A DNA stretch of 64,000 bases from Chitinophagaceae bacterium (GTDB lineage: Bacteria; Bacteroidota; Bacteroidia; Chitinophagales; Chitinophagaceae), in contig JADJPV010000001.1 of the NCBI GenBank assembly GCA_016713085.1, forward strand, positions 992,001 to 1,056,000. Reading direction: 5' to 3'. The position numbers and the translations under genes were made by a program. The stretch's first letter is position 1. Each line of letters begins with the position of its first letter. A model generated the notes under the pieces. The model made no database searches and was not told the origin of the DNA. It was given only the letters and a program-made list of their open reading frames with translations. Positions 9,384 through 18,730 of the stretch are shown in pieces.

Positions 9384-9932
9384 ATGACCCAACCAGACGA
9401 TAAGGAATTATTGCTGCAATTCCGTGAACCTGCCACAAAAGAGCGGGCTTATACCCGTATCATTAAGAAATACCAGGAAAAATTATACTGGCATGTCCGC
9501 CGCCTCGTAGTAGATCATGAAGATGCTAATGATGTGCTCCAGAACATGTTCATCAAAGTATGGAACGGGCTGGAGAACTTCAGGGAAGACAGCCAGCTTT
9601 ATACTTGGCTTTACCGCATTGCCACCAACGAAAGCCTCACTTTTCTTGAACAGAAGAAAAAAAGGTCGGTTGTTTCAATGGATGATTCTGAAGGCGGTTT
9701 GAGCAACTCCATTAAGGCTGATAAGCATTTTGATGCCAACAGGTTGGAGTGGAAACTACAATTAGCCATTCAGCAATTGCCTGAAAAACAGCGGGCTGTG
9801 TTCAACCTGAGGTATTATGATGAAATGCCCTATACAGAAATGAGCAAGGTGCTGGAAACCAGTGAGGGCGCTTTAAAAGCCAGTTATCATCACGCAGTGA
9901 AAAAAATTGAAGATTTTATACTCAACGGTTAA
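9384..9932 (+). CDS. ECF-type RNA polymerase sigma factor (sigma-70 family)
   Basis: The 182-residue protein has the two ECF domains only. Region 2 is at about 22-90 (IIKKYQEKLYWHVRR, then DANDVLQNMFIKVW). Region 4 is at about 125-178, with the helix-turn-helix MPYTEMSKVLETSEGALKASYHHAVKKI. There is no extra domain. A single-pass membrane protein follows after 36 bases and a small exported protein after that, so this is a three-gene sigma/regulator operon. The stimulus is unknown. The ATG at 9384 lies shortly after the terminator at 9315-9341. Confidence 0.93.
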   Translation: MTQPDDKELLLQFREPATKERAYTRIIKKYQEKLYWHVRRLVVDHEDANDVLQNMFIKVWNGLENFREDSQLYTWLYRIATNESLTFLEQKKKRSVVSMDDSEGGLSNSIKADKHFDANRLEWKLQLAIQQLPEKQRAVFNLRYYDEMPYTEMSKVLETSEGALKASYHHAVKKIEDFILNG

Positions 9933-9968
9933 ACTTTCCTGCTTAAAAAACATCTATTACCATAGAAA

Positions 9969-10718
9969 ATGACACGCAATACAGACATATTGAAAGAATT
10001 AGAGCAGATTAGCCCGGCCGTTGCCCAAATCAGTGAGGAAACACCCTACCAGGTACCCGTTGGCTATTTTGATACCCTTGATACAGTTATCATGGCAAGG
10101 ATTGCTGCCGGCGGAATTGAGGAAAACTCTTTACTCATTGTTGCCGGTAAACAAATGCCGCAGGATGTGCCACAGGGATACTTTGATACTTTATCAGACA
10201 GTATCCTTTCTAAAATCAAAGCACAACAGAGCATTCAAACTGTAGCGGAAGAATTAAATGAGTTATCGCCTGTACTGGCAGGTTTAAGCAAAGAAAATCT
10301 GTATGAAGTACCCGCCGGTTATTTTGAAAACTTATCTGCCGGTATTACAGAAAAAACAACTGAAACAAAAGTTGTTTCCATGTTCAGCAGAAAAGTATGG
10401 GTCCGTTATGCAGCAGCAGCTGTTTTGTTTGGAATGATTGCATTTGGTATTACCTTCTTTATACAGCAACCAACAAATGGTCTGGTTGCAGATATTCCTG
10501 AAATTAAAACAGAAGAACAGATCAATACAGAACTGGCAAAGATCAGTGATGAAGAAATCATCAATTACCTGAAGATGACATCAGACAGTAAAGATGTTGC
10601 AGCTATCACTTCCTTTGTTGACCAGAGTCAATTGCCGGCAGAAGCCGATTATATGGATGATGCCTTTATGGAATCATTTATGAAAGAACTTGAACAAACA
10701 GAAAATAAATCAAATTAA
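9969..10718 (+). CDS. Single-pass membrane protein with three VPxGYF motifs, probable anti-sigma regulator
   Basis: The 249 residues divide into a cytoplasmic part (1-142), one membrane helix (about 143-165, RYAAAAVLFGMIAFGITFFI) and an acidic periplasmic tail. The cytoplasmic part carries three copies of VPxGYF, at residues 29-34, 67-72 and 114-119. The first and third sit in a longer repeated unit (SPxxAxxSxExxYxVPxGYF). Position right after an ECF sigma gene and this topology suggest an anti-sigma or sigma-binding role, but no zinc-binding ZAS motif is present. I do not recognise a named family. Function is inferred from context only. Confidence 0.75.
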   Translation: MTRNTDILKELEQISPAVAQISEETPYQVPVGYFDTLDTVIMARIAAGGIEENSLLIVAGKQMPQDVPQGYFDTLSDSILSKIKAQQSIQTVAEELNELSPVLAGLSKENLYEVPAGYFENLSAGITEKTTETKVVSMFSRKVWVRYAAAAVLFGMIAFGITFFIQQPTNGLVADIPEIKTEEQINTELAKISDEEIINYLKMTSDSKDVAAITSFVDQSQLPAEADYMDDAFMESFMKELEQTENKSN

Positions 10719-10749
10719 ACATAACAATTACGAACTGGAGGATAGAAGT

Positions 10750-11175
10750 ATGAAAAAGATAATAACTCTTATGATTGGACTCTTTTGTATAAGCATCGTT
10801 TCTTTTGCACAGGAGCAACAACCCGATCCAAAACAGGAAGAAAAAATTCAGGCACTTGAAATTGCGTTCATCAGCCGTAAGCTTGATCTTACACCCGAAG
10901 AAGCTCAAAAATTCTGGCCCATCTATAATGATTATAAAAAAGATGTTCGCCAGGTAATGATCAGTCAAAAGGATAATCCAAATAAAAATGTTCTTGATGG
11001 CGAACAAAAGATTCTTGATGTAAGAAAAAAATACAGCGACCGCTTTATTGGTGTAATAGGGCAACCCAGAATGAATAAATTTTTCCAGGCAGAAAGAGAG
11101 TTTCGTGGCGTGTTACTAAATCAGTTAAAAAACCGCCCTAACAAGCCAATGTTACAACGTCGAAATAAAAATTAA
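10750..11175 (+). CDS. Small exported helical protein, Spy/CpxP-like
   Basis: I choose ATG 10750, which starts a clear signal peptide (MKKIITLMIGLFCISIVSFAQ). The ORF runs further upstream to 10690, but that part overlaps the previous gene. The mature part, about 120 residues, is charged and helical, with a KLDLTPEEAQKFWPIYNDY segment like the LTxxQ-type motif of Spy/CpxP periplasmic chaperones and sensors. As the third gene of the sigma-factor operon it may be an envelope-stress effector. The family assignment is by resemblance, not certainty. Confidence 0.75.
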   Translation: MKKIITLMIGLFCISIVSFAQEQQPDPKQEEKIQALEIAFISRKLDLTPEEAQKFWPIYNDYKKDVRQVMISQKDNPNKNVLDGEQKILDVRKKYSDRFIGVIGQPRMNKFFQAEREFRGVLLNQLKNRPNKPMLQRRNKN

Positions 11176-11236
11176 TTTGGAATTTATAATTCTAATGTTA
11201 TAAATTTGCGAATAGGTGTTTTCATAGGTTAGCAAC

Positions 11237-11269
11237 GGCCGACTCTTTTCAGGGTTGGCCTATTTTTTT
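11237..11269 (+). terminator. Terminator of the sigma-factor operon
   Basis: A 9-bp stem, GGCCGACTC / GGGTTGGCC (two G-U pairs), with a 6-base loop, followed by TATTTTTTT. It lies about 60 bases after the small exported protein gene. Confidence 0.7.
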
Positions 11270-11427
11270 GCCCTGAAACCTGCTGCTGTAAAGGCTTTCA
11301 GAGTATCTGCTTCTTTACATCTTCCACAACAAAAGTTCATTTATTGTTACTGCTACGTGTATGATTCAGGTAATTTATCGACACTGTTAAGCAGTGTATA
11401 TGTTAAAATAAGTTGAGCTAAAAACGC

Positions 11428-11447
11428 TTGTAGTATTTCAACTACAA
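11428..11447 (-). terminator. Possible terminator of the metallo-hydrolase gene
   Basis: The perfect inverted repeat TTGTAGT-6-ACTACAA, read on the minus strand, is followed closely by GCGTTTTTAG. It lies 20 bases after the stop of the convergent gene at 11467. The stem is AT-rich and weak. Confidence 0.4.
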
Positions 11448-11466
11448 ATATGCTAAAAAATTACAT

Positions 11467-12216
11467 TTAAGAATTGAAACTGAATACCGGAGTTTTTACA
11501 TCATGATAAAATAAAAACTTCCAACCTTCCTGTTCTCCCTGTGCCCACCATTTTACACGGATATCGGAAGAAAGCTTCCCATCAAAATCATACTTAGTTA
11601 CAAACTTTGTACGCATTTGAAACAACTGCGGAGCTACATCACCACCAAAGAAAACTGTTTCATTGTTTTCTTTGATCCAGAATGCCTGGTGCCATGGACT
11701 GTGTGCACCCGTCCATTCATAAAAGATGTAATCATCAATTACACCTGTACTTTCTACCAGCTGAAGCTTATCTGATTCGGCAAGCAAACTCACATCATCG
11801 ATTGCATACGATTTTGAAAGCTTACTCACAGCAATTTCAAGTTCTTGTTTGTTAACAATATAAGTTGCGTTGGGAAAGCTTAAGAATTTTTGTTTTAATA
11901 CAGCATCTTCTTTACTGATGCCGCCTGCATGATCTCTGTGCAAATGACTCATTAAAACTTTTGTAACATCAAGCGGGTTGATTCCTGCCTGTAACAGGTT
12001 ATGATGAATTTGTAAAGTACCATCAGGCATTGAAAAGCCAAGACCGGTATCGAGTACTAAAATATCTTTTGATGTAATGACAGCAAATGGCTGCACTTCA
12101 ACCAGTAAACTTCCGGCAGGTCTGTCTTTTATATTATCTCTTGAATGATCAAATGGAATAAATTTCTTGGAAGCATCAACGGTAAAACTTCCTTCAGAAA
12201 GTGGTATTATTTTCAT
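11467..12216 (-). CDS. MBL-fold metallo-hydrolase
   Basis: The 249-residue protein has the metallo-beta-lactamase fold signature HLHRDH at residues 91-96 (HxHxDH, which binds two metals). An upstream DTGLG at 56-60 and the later GAHSPWHQ and FFGGDVAP segments supply further metal ligands. There is no signal peptide, so it is probably cytoplasmic. This quorum-quenching-lactonase-like branch of the superfamily has many substrates and the true one cannot be told. A small dimeric-barrel protein gene lies 36 bases upstream on the same strand. Confidence 0.85.
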   Translation of the reverse strand: MKIIPLSEGSFTVDASKKFIPFDHSRDNIKDRPAGSLLVEVQPFAVITSKDILVLDTGLGFSMPDGTLQIHHNLLQAGINPLDVTKVLMSHLHRDHAGGISKEDAVLKQKFLSFPNATYIVNKQELEIAVSKLSKSYAIDDVSLLAESDKLQLVESTGVIDDYIFYEWTGAHSPWHQAFWIKENNETVFFGGDVAPQLFQMRTKFVTKYDFDGKLSSDIRVKWWAQGEQEGWKFLFYHDVKTPVFSFNS

Positions 12217-12252
12217 CCTGCAAAGATACAGGCAAGTTGAAGCGGAATAAAA

Positions 12253-12558
12253 TCAGTTCATCACAAGTTTAGGTGTACCGATCATTGAATCAAAAATAAA
12301 CAGTTCATCCATTTCAAAGCGCATGTAACGGCGAATAGGAAACCGCTCAATGATTTCTGCAGCTTCCGCTTCCGATTCAGCATTTACCACCACCCAGCCT
12401 TTTGTGCGGGTATTATTTACAGAGTAAGTAATGATCACTTCTTCACGCATCAGGTTATTAATATAATTACGATGGCGTGGAATCAGTTCCCAAAAATCCT
12501 GATCAAGTTGAACAGGAAGATAAAATGTACAAAGAAATTTTTTCATGCTCTTGCTCAT
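12253..12558 (-). CDS. Small dimeric alpha-beta barrel protein (YciI/muconolactone-isomerase-like)
   Basis: The protein has 101 residues, or 97 if the second Met at 12546 is used. The pattern FLCTFYLP, a helix with PRHRNYINNLM, GWVVVNAESEAEAAEIIERFP and a final RFEMDELFIFD strand matches small ferredoxin-like dimeric barrels of the YciI/MIase type. No catalytic role can be assigned. It lies between rodA and the MBL-fold gene, all on the minus strand. Confidence 0.65.
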   Translation of the reverse strand: MSKSMKKFLCTFYLPVQLDQDFWELIPRHRNYINNLMREEVIITYSVNNTRTKGWVVVNAESEAEAAEIIERFPIRRYMRFEMDELFIFDSMIGTPKLVMN

Positions 12559-12609
12559 TTAACGTGTACAGATCCGTAACAAAGTTTACTAAAAAAAGCT
12601 GAGAATAAC

Positions 12610-13953
12610 TTAACGAAGAACCATTTGTTTATCTGCGTCCAGACGAAGCATAATAAAAATAAGAACAGTAAAGGTAATTAATGACGACCCTCCATAGCTT
12701 AATAATGGCAGCGTAATGCCAATAACCGGCATCAGGCCAATCGTCATACAAATATTAATAAACACATGAAAGAACAGAATAGCAGCTACACTATAGGCGT
12801 AAACCCTTGAAAAAGTACTACGCTGCCTTTCAGCAAGTGTAATAATCCGGAAAAGCATCAGCAGATATAAACCGAGCATTAATGCACTGCCCCAAAAACC
12901 AAAGCTTTCGGCAATGGCAGTGAAAATAAAATCAGTATGCTGTTCAGGTACAAAATCGCCCTGCGTGGTTACTCCTTTTAAAAAGCCTTTCCCCAATAAC
13001 CCGCCAGAGCCAATCGCAATCTTTGATTGCTTTACATTGTAATTCCGGTCTTTCTTTTTACCAGTTGCAAGTTCCTTTTCAAGCATTGCTTTCCGCACTG
13101 GATCTTTAGGCTCATACTCTTTACCAAACATACCAAGGATACGTTCAACCTGGTAAGGCTTAAATACCTTATCAAATAATACCGGAAGGGCAAAGCGCTG
13201 CATTCCAACACTTAAAAACCAGATTCCGATGATCAAAATCAAAATACTCCGGTTTCTTCTTATGGGTCTGCGCAGATAATAAATCATAATTGCAGCGATC
13301 ACTGTTAACACAATTGCCAGAATATTTGGTTCAACTACAATAGCTGCAACAAACAAGACAGCTACAGAAAAACCAACAATAAGATATGATACAGGTAACC
13401 CCTCTCTGTACATTACCAGGAAAAAAGAAAAGTAAACCAAAGCCAGCCCGGTTTCTTTTTGAGCAATAGATAACATAGCCGGCACTAAAGTGATTGCGAA
13501 CGCAATCAGATGCGACCGGACTTTTGTAAACTCTGTTTCCTGCCTGCTTAAATATTTTGCTAATGCCAACGCTGTAAAAACCTTGCATAATTCTGCAGGC
13601 TGCAGGTTAAATCCACCTCCTAAAGCAATCCACGATCTGGAGCCGCTGATATCCTTACCTATTACAAAAGTGAGCAGCATCAGTAATATCCCGGCAAAAT
13701 ATAGAAGATTGGCAATGGTTGTAAAAAATTTACTATCAGTTAACAAAATAGACACCGCTACCAATGAGCTGATGCCTGTAAACAATAATTGTTTTGAATA
13801 ATTTTTCTTGAGCTCAAGTAATGATTGCACAAACGAATCTCCCTGGCGAAACTCAACTGAAAAGATGGCAATAAATCCAACAATCACCAATGCATAATAT
13901 AATAACACAATGGTTCCGTCAACTCCTTTTCCTATCGTTGCCTTTTTTTCCAT
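12610..13953 (-). CDS. rodA: Peptidoglycan glycosyltransferase RodA of the elongasome
   Basis: This SEDS-family enzyme polymerises lipid II during cell elongation together with PBP2. The 447-residue protein has about ten membrane helices, the conserved GGGFNLQPAELCKVF segment near residue 112 and the C-terminal PVIGITLPLLSYGGSS signature. A larger than usual soluble loop (roughly 250-310) lies mid-protein. Its ATG overlaps the stop of the mrdA tail (TAATG at 13955-13951), which indicates translational coupling in the mre-mrd operon. Confidence 0.96.
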   Translation of the reverse strand: MEKKATIGKGVDGTIVLLYYALVIVGFIAIFSVEFRQGDSFVQSLLELKKNYSKQLLFTGISSLVAVSILLTDSKFFTTIANLLYFAGILLMLLTFVIGKDISGSRSWIALGGGFNLQPAELCKVFTALALAKYLSRQETEFTKVRSHLIAFAITLVPAMLSIAQKETGLALVYFSFFLVMYREGLPVSYLIVGFSVAVLFVAAIVVEPNILAIVLTVIAAIMIYYLRRPIRRNRSILILIIGIWFLSVGMQRFALPVLFDKVFKPYQVERILGMFGKEYEPKDPVRKAMLEKELATGKKKDRNYNVKQSKIAIGSGGLLGKGFLKGVTTQGDFVPEQHTDFIFTAIAESFGFWGSALMLGLYLLMLFRIITLAERQRSTFSRVYAYSVAAILFFHVFINICMTIGLMPVIGITLPLLSYGGSSLITFTVLIFIMLRLDADKQMVLR

Positions 13954-16054
13954 TAACTGATATCAGCAGGTTGATTGTATTTTTTAAATTGAAACCTTTC
14001 TGTTGGCAATACAGCAACAACAGTTTCATGTTCTTTTTTCTTCGCAGGTTCTTTTACCGGGAAATTGGGTAATTCATCAATGATGGTTAAAGCAGTTGAA
14101 TCTATCCTGGCTTTTTGTTCACGTTCCAGGCGCATACGCAGTAACGAATCTTTCACTCCTTTGATTGAATCTCTTACATAACGTTCATGTTTGATTTTTG
14201 CAGGGATGATGGAAACGTTACTGATACGTTCCACCTCTGCTTTTCTGTGGACACCTGCAATAGAATCTGTTAAGAATTTTCCATCAACAATGAAGCAATT
14301 GGCCCGGCCCAGGTTGCACCAAACCCGGCATTTTCAACCACTACACAAATAGCAATTCTTGGATTTTCTTTCGGCGCAAAGGCAATAAAGAAAGAATGGT
14401 TCTGTTGCTTTTTACCTCTAAAATAATTTTCTACTGTTCCTGTTTTAGCACACACGTTAAAGCCGTCAATTTTTGCATTACGTGCTGTACCATTCGTTAC
14501 CACCATTTCCATTCCGTTAATTACCGCCTGGAAGGAAGTATCGGGAATATGAAGAGGAGTAATTTTCCTTCTGTATTTATTTAAGATTGTATCCTCTGCT
14601 GTTTCTCCATCAATTGATTTTACAAAATGCGGTGTATAATAATAACCTCGGTTAGCAATCAAACAAACTGCATTCGCCATTTGCAGCGGAGTAACCTGTA
14701 TTTCACCCTGTCCAATTCCAAGTGATGCAATCGTACATGAATTCCAGCCTCCCTTACGGAATACTTTATTGTATCGTGAAGTATCTGGTATATATCCTGC
14801 ATACTCACCCGGCAAATCAACTCCCAATTTATGGCCCAAACCAAATCCCGTCATATACTCTTTCCATTTCATTAAACCAACTTCAACACTCCCGTATTGT
14901 TTATTATCGATGGCCTTACGAAACACATCAGCAAAAAAAGAATTGCATGAGTTGGCGATTGCAAGAGAGAGATTAGCAGCATGACCGGCATTGCTGTGTT
15001 CGCAGGCAGGTCTTCCGCAAGGACTGTAACGCCCAAAGCAGGAATATCCAAATGAAGGAGTGATTAACCCTTCATCCAATGCTACAAACGCATCAATCGG
15101 TTTAAAGGTTGAGCCGGGCGGATAAACGCCCTGCATACCACGATTCAATAACGGTGAAGCAGGATCTAAAAATAATCGGCTGAAATTTTTTCTTGAATCG
15201 GAGCCTGTTAATTCATTGGGATCATAGGTTGGTCCCGATGTCATTGCAATGATGCCTCCTGTACTTGGTTCAATAGCAACCACACTTCCAACTTTACCCT
15301 GCATTAATTTTTCAGCGAGTTGCTGCACTTCAACATCAATGTATGTATTAAGATGACGGCCTGCAACAGAAGCTGTATCAAACTCCCCTTTTTCATACTT
15401 ACCAATGGGCCAGTTAAAATTATCACGCAGAATATATTGTATGCCCCGCTTGCCCATCAGAATTTTTTCATAATAACTTTCTATTCCGCTGCGCCCGGCA
15501 AAATCGCCCATCTGGTAAAAAAAGTTAGACCTCTTCAGCATTGAAGAATCCACTTCACCTACATACCCCATGATATGTGCCGCTGCTTTAAACGGATAAC
15601 TGCGGATTGGACGTTCCTGCAAAAAGAAGGCTGGTTGAAAGCGGAATAAATTCTCATTCACCTTTGCATATTTTTCAGGAGAAAGTAGTGATTCGAAAAC
15701 AGATGCCCTGTTTCTTGAGTTCTTGATGATGGCTGTAATCACTCTTTTCTTAAACTCAGCTGTATCGATATTTAAGATGCGGCAAAGAGAAAATGTATCA
15801 ATTCCTTTTAATTGTGATGGAGTAACCATCAGGTCATACATGGTTATATTGTCAAGAATGGCTTTACCCTTACGATCGAAAATTATACCCCTGCTGGGAT
15901 AAACCACTTTACGCAAAATGGCCTGGTCGGTTGCAAGCTTTGCATACTTCGATGAAAATAATTGCAGTGTCATCAACCGCACAAGGATAATTGCAAACAC
16001 AACGCCTATGATGATCCGGATAGTTGTTTGTCTCGATTGGTTAAATTCGGCCAT
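13953..16054 (-). CDS. mrdA: Penicillin-binding protein 2, elongasome transpeptidase (frameshifted as sequenced)
   Basis: This is the class B PBP that cross-links peptidoglycan with RodA. An N-terminal membrane anchor (about 11-32) is followed by the dimerisation domain and the transpeptidase motifs STFK (315-318), SCN (369-371) and KTG (537-539). The frame stops at 14270, but the next frame continues smoothly to 13953 (KFLTDSIAGVHRKAEVERIS...). One A is missing from the run of four (minus strand) at 14280-14277. Restored, the protein is about 700 residues with a charged tail of roughly 80 residues after the catalytic domain. PBP2 is normally essential in rods, so a sequence error is more likely than a real loss. 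Confidence 0.9.
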
Positions 16055-16085
16055 AGCCTCTTAATAGTTTTTCAAAGTTGAGTGA

Positions 16086-16616
16086 TCAGGTATTGGTTAA
16101 AAACTTCTGTTTGCGGATAAAAATAATTTCAATCACTGTTATAAGTAAAAGACTTATTACTGTTGACCCGGCTGTTTTTAATAAAAGATATAAAATATTT
16201 CCGAACTGGAATGCCTGTATGGTAAATAAAACTGCGTGATGGAAAAGCGTAAGCACAACTGCATAGGTAACATACTGTGAAAAACCAAGGCTTGTTACTG
16301 AAGGTTCACGGTAATTAAACTCTTTTCCCTGCTGCGACATCAGTAAGTTTACCAGGAATGGTCGTACATATCCTATAAACACACAGGCGGCTGCATGCAG
16401 ACCCGGTGTTTTAGTAAAAAAATCGAGACATAGTCCTGTAATAAATGATACAATCAGCAAACTGCTTCTGCCAATACTGAATGGCAGCCATAAAATAAAC
16501 AGAAAATAAATATAGGGTGTGATGTACTGATGCAATGGCGGAATTTGATTCAGTACAAATACCTGTACCAGTATAAACAACATCAAACGGATAATATTTC
16601 GTAAGAGACTGCTCAT
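16086..16616 (-). CDS. mreD: Rod shape-determining protein MreD
   Basis: The 176-residue protein is nearly all membrane, with about five to six helices. The conserved aromatic segment TPYIYFLFILWLPF and the LCLDFFTKTPGLHAAACV region fit MreD. It is the small membrane scaffold of the elongasome. The start codon overlaps the mreC stop (ATGA at 16616-16613), and mrdA follows after 31 bases. Confidence 0.9.
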   Translation of the reverse strand: MSSLLRNIIRLMLFILVQVFVLNQIPPLHQYITPYIYFLFILWLPFSIGRSSLLIVSFITGLCLDFFTKTPGLHAAACVFIGYVRPFLVNLLMSQQGKEFNYREPSVTSLGFSQYVTYAVVLTLFHHAVLFTIQAFQFGNILYLLLKTAGSTVISLLLITVIEIIFIRKQKFLTNT

Positions 16617-17461
16617 TTTTTCTTCTTCAGTTTATTTTCCAGTTCAAGTTGTTCTTTGCGCTGCAGGTTACTTACTACAAATACATTTTGCAGGCGGCTG
16701 AAATCATTCGATGGCCTTACATGCAGCAAATAGTTATTGGTACTCTGTTCTAAAAAAACTTTTTCAATAATCCCGATCATCACTCCCGGAGGAAAATCAG
16801 AGTACTGGCTGGTGATAACAGAATCGCCTTTTGCAAGCTTGACGCTTTTCGGAATATCTCTCAGCAAAACGATTCTTGGATTCGCCCCATCCCACTCAAT
16901 TCTTCCACTTTCACCAGTTTTCTTTAACCTTGCACTGATGCGGCTTTGCTTATTCAGCATACTCATTACAGTTGCAAAATTTTCGGTTACATCCATCACA
17001 ACACCAGCCACGCCATTTGGAGATAATACAACCATGCCCGGTTCTATTCCCTGCTTCGTTCCCCGGTGAATGGTAAAATAATTGTTGGGTTGGGTAATGG
17101 AATTATTCACTACCTCAGCATCCATATATAAATACTTGCGTTTGCTGCCGGAAGTGTCAATTGAAACTGTATCTGTAATGATGCGCTGAGCAGTATCAGG
17201 GCTTGAAAAATTTTCAGCTAATTTATTCTGTACTTCATTCAGTTTCCGGCGCATCTCTTCATTTTCTTTTTTCAAATGAAAGTAGCCGTCTACTTTATTA
17301 TATTGAGCTTCAATGCTGCCGGTAATTTCGCCGGCGGTATCCATATAAGCAGCCTGATGAAATTTATTATAGCGGAATAGAAGAACCATGCTGATGATTT
17401 CCAACAACAGAAAAAACAGCAACACTGAAAAACGCCTGATAAAAGCGAAAAGGTTCCGCAC
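16613..17461 (-). CDS. mreC: Rod shape-determining protein MreC
   Basis: The 282-residue protein starts with GTG at 17461; I see no in-frame ATG nearby. An N-terminal membrane helix (about 10-28) is followed by a coiled coil (about 50-80, YFHLKKENEEMRRKLNEVQNK) and then two beta-barrel domains with the typical VVLSPNGVAGVVMDV and GDSVITSQYSDFPPGVMIG segments. MreC links MreB filaments to PBP2 in the periplasm. The C-terminus is very basic. It is second in the mreB-C-D-mrdA-rodA operon. Confidence 0.93.
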   Translation of the reverse strand: MRNLFAFIRRFSVLLFFLLLEIISMVLLFRYNKFHQAAYMDTAGEITGSIEAQYNKVDGYFHLKKENEEMRRKLNEVQNKLAENFSSPDTAQRIITDTVSIDTSGSKRKYLYMDAEVVNNSITQPNNYFTIHRGTKQGIEPGMVVLSPNGVAGVVMDVTENFATVMSMLNKQSRISARLKKTGESGRIEWDGANPRIVLLRDIPKSVKLAKGDSVITSQYSDFPPGVMIGIIEKVFLEQSTNNYLLHVRPSNDFSRLQNVFVVSNLQRKEQLELENKLKKKK

Positions 17462-17506
17462 GGATGAGTGGATGATTTAATGTTTCAACCGTTCAGATGC
17501 CAACTT

Positions 17507-18535
17507 TTAGTTACGCATCACAAACGGATAGCGATTGTAATTTTTAAGTGCAATACCTGTACCTCTTACCACGCTTTTTAACGGATCGTCGGCAATATGA
17601 ACAGGTAGTTTGATTTTCTGGTTGAGACGTTTATCCAGGCCACGGAGCAAAGCCCCACCACCTGTTATATAAATACCTCTGCGATAGATATCAGCCGCCA
17701 GTTCAGGAGGTGTCATTTCTAAAGCTTTCAGAATGGCTTCTTCAATTTTGAAAATACTCTTGTCTAAAGCCTCAGCAACTTCCTGGTAGCTGACCATAAT
17801 CTGCTTGGGAATACCTGTTACAAGGTCACGGCCATTTACAGGAATATCATCGGGCGGATTTTCCAGGTCTTTCATTGCAGCACCTATCTGAATTTTGATT
17901 TGTTCGGCAGTACGTTCACCAATCAATAAACTATGATAACGGCGCAGGGCCTCCATAATATCTGCTGTAAATTCATCACCGGCAATACGGATACTCTGAT
18001 CGCACACAATACCGGCAAGGGCAATAACAGTAATACCGGTAGTACCGCCTCCTATATCCACAATCATATTACCAACCGGTTCTTCCACATCAATACCAAT
18101 ACCAAGTGCGGCTGCCATTGGCTCATGAAGCAAATACACTTCCTGGGCACCAGCCTGCTCAGCACTGTCTCTTACCGCTCTTTTTTCAACTTCGGTAATA
18201 CTGCTGGGTATGCAAATCATCATTCTCCATTTGGGAGCGAACAATGGCTTTTTGGTTAATACGAGTTTAATCAGTTCCCTGATCATTAACTCAGCTGCGT
18301 TAAAATCCGCAATTACCCCGTCTTTCAACGGTCTTACTGTACGTATACTTTCATGTGTTTTTTCATGCATCATGAGGGCCTTCTTACCAACGGCCAGTAC
18401 ATTCTTAGGATTATTACGGTCAAGTGCTACGATAGAAGGTTCGTTTACAACAATCTCATCGTTGTGTATAATGAGGGTATTAGCAGTACCAAGATCAATT
18501 GCTATTTCCTGAATAAAAAAATTGAAGAGTCCCAT
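17507..18535 (-). CDS. mreB: Rod shape-determining protein MreB, bacterial actin
   Basis: The 342-residue ATPase has actin-fold phosphate loops: IDLGTANTLI at about 13-22 (phosphate 1), VDIGGGTTGITV near 163 (phosphate 2), and ITGGGALLRGLDK near 291 (adenosine motif). An N-terminal amphipathic start (MGLFNFFIQEI) fits membrane binding. MreB filaments position the cell-wall elongation machine encoded by the next four genes. It is the first gene of the operon; the 195-base gap upstream to purD should hold the promoter. Confidence 0.97.
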   Translation of the reverse strand: MGLFNFFIQEIAIDLGTANTLIIHNDEIVVNEPSIVALDRNNPKNVLAVGKKALMMHEKTHESIRTVRPLKDGVIADFNAAELMIRELIKLVLTKKPLFAPKWRMMICIPSSITEVEKRAVRDSAEQAGAQEVYLLHEPMAAALGIGIDVEEPVGNMIVDIGGGTTGITVIALAGIVCDQSIRIAGDEFTADIMEALRRYHSLLIGERTAEQIKIQIGAAMKDLENPPDDIPVNGRDLVTGIPKQIMVSYQEVAEALDKSIFKIEEAILKALEMTPPELAADIYRRGIYITGGGALLRGLDKRLNQKIKLPVHIADDPLKSVVRGTGIALKNYNRYPFVMRN

Positions 18536-18730
18536 ATTGGTGGCTGGAAACGGTTATGTTTCCGATGGTTGCAAATTTGAGTGAAAATTTCGGAATTACA
18601 ACGCTAAAACCATGCCTGTAAGTGTTTTTTATCAAAATTTTTCGCCGGTAATTTTCCAGGGTTGCGGCAAACCCGCAAAACGAAGACAACAAAGGGTTTA
18701 CAGAATGTATCCATTTTTCGTTTATACGTT

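Noticed and set aside
10678..11064. A 128-codon minus-strand ORF opposite the Spy-like gene.
   Set aside because: It is antisense to a well-supported exported protein and has the Phe/Ile/Leu-rich composition of a shadow frame.
14270..14290. Programmed frameshifting as a way to make two PBP2 forms.
   Set aside because: Only a run of four A's is present, with no classical slippery heptamer or stimulating hairpin noticed, and many unrelated genes here show similar one-base breaks.
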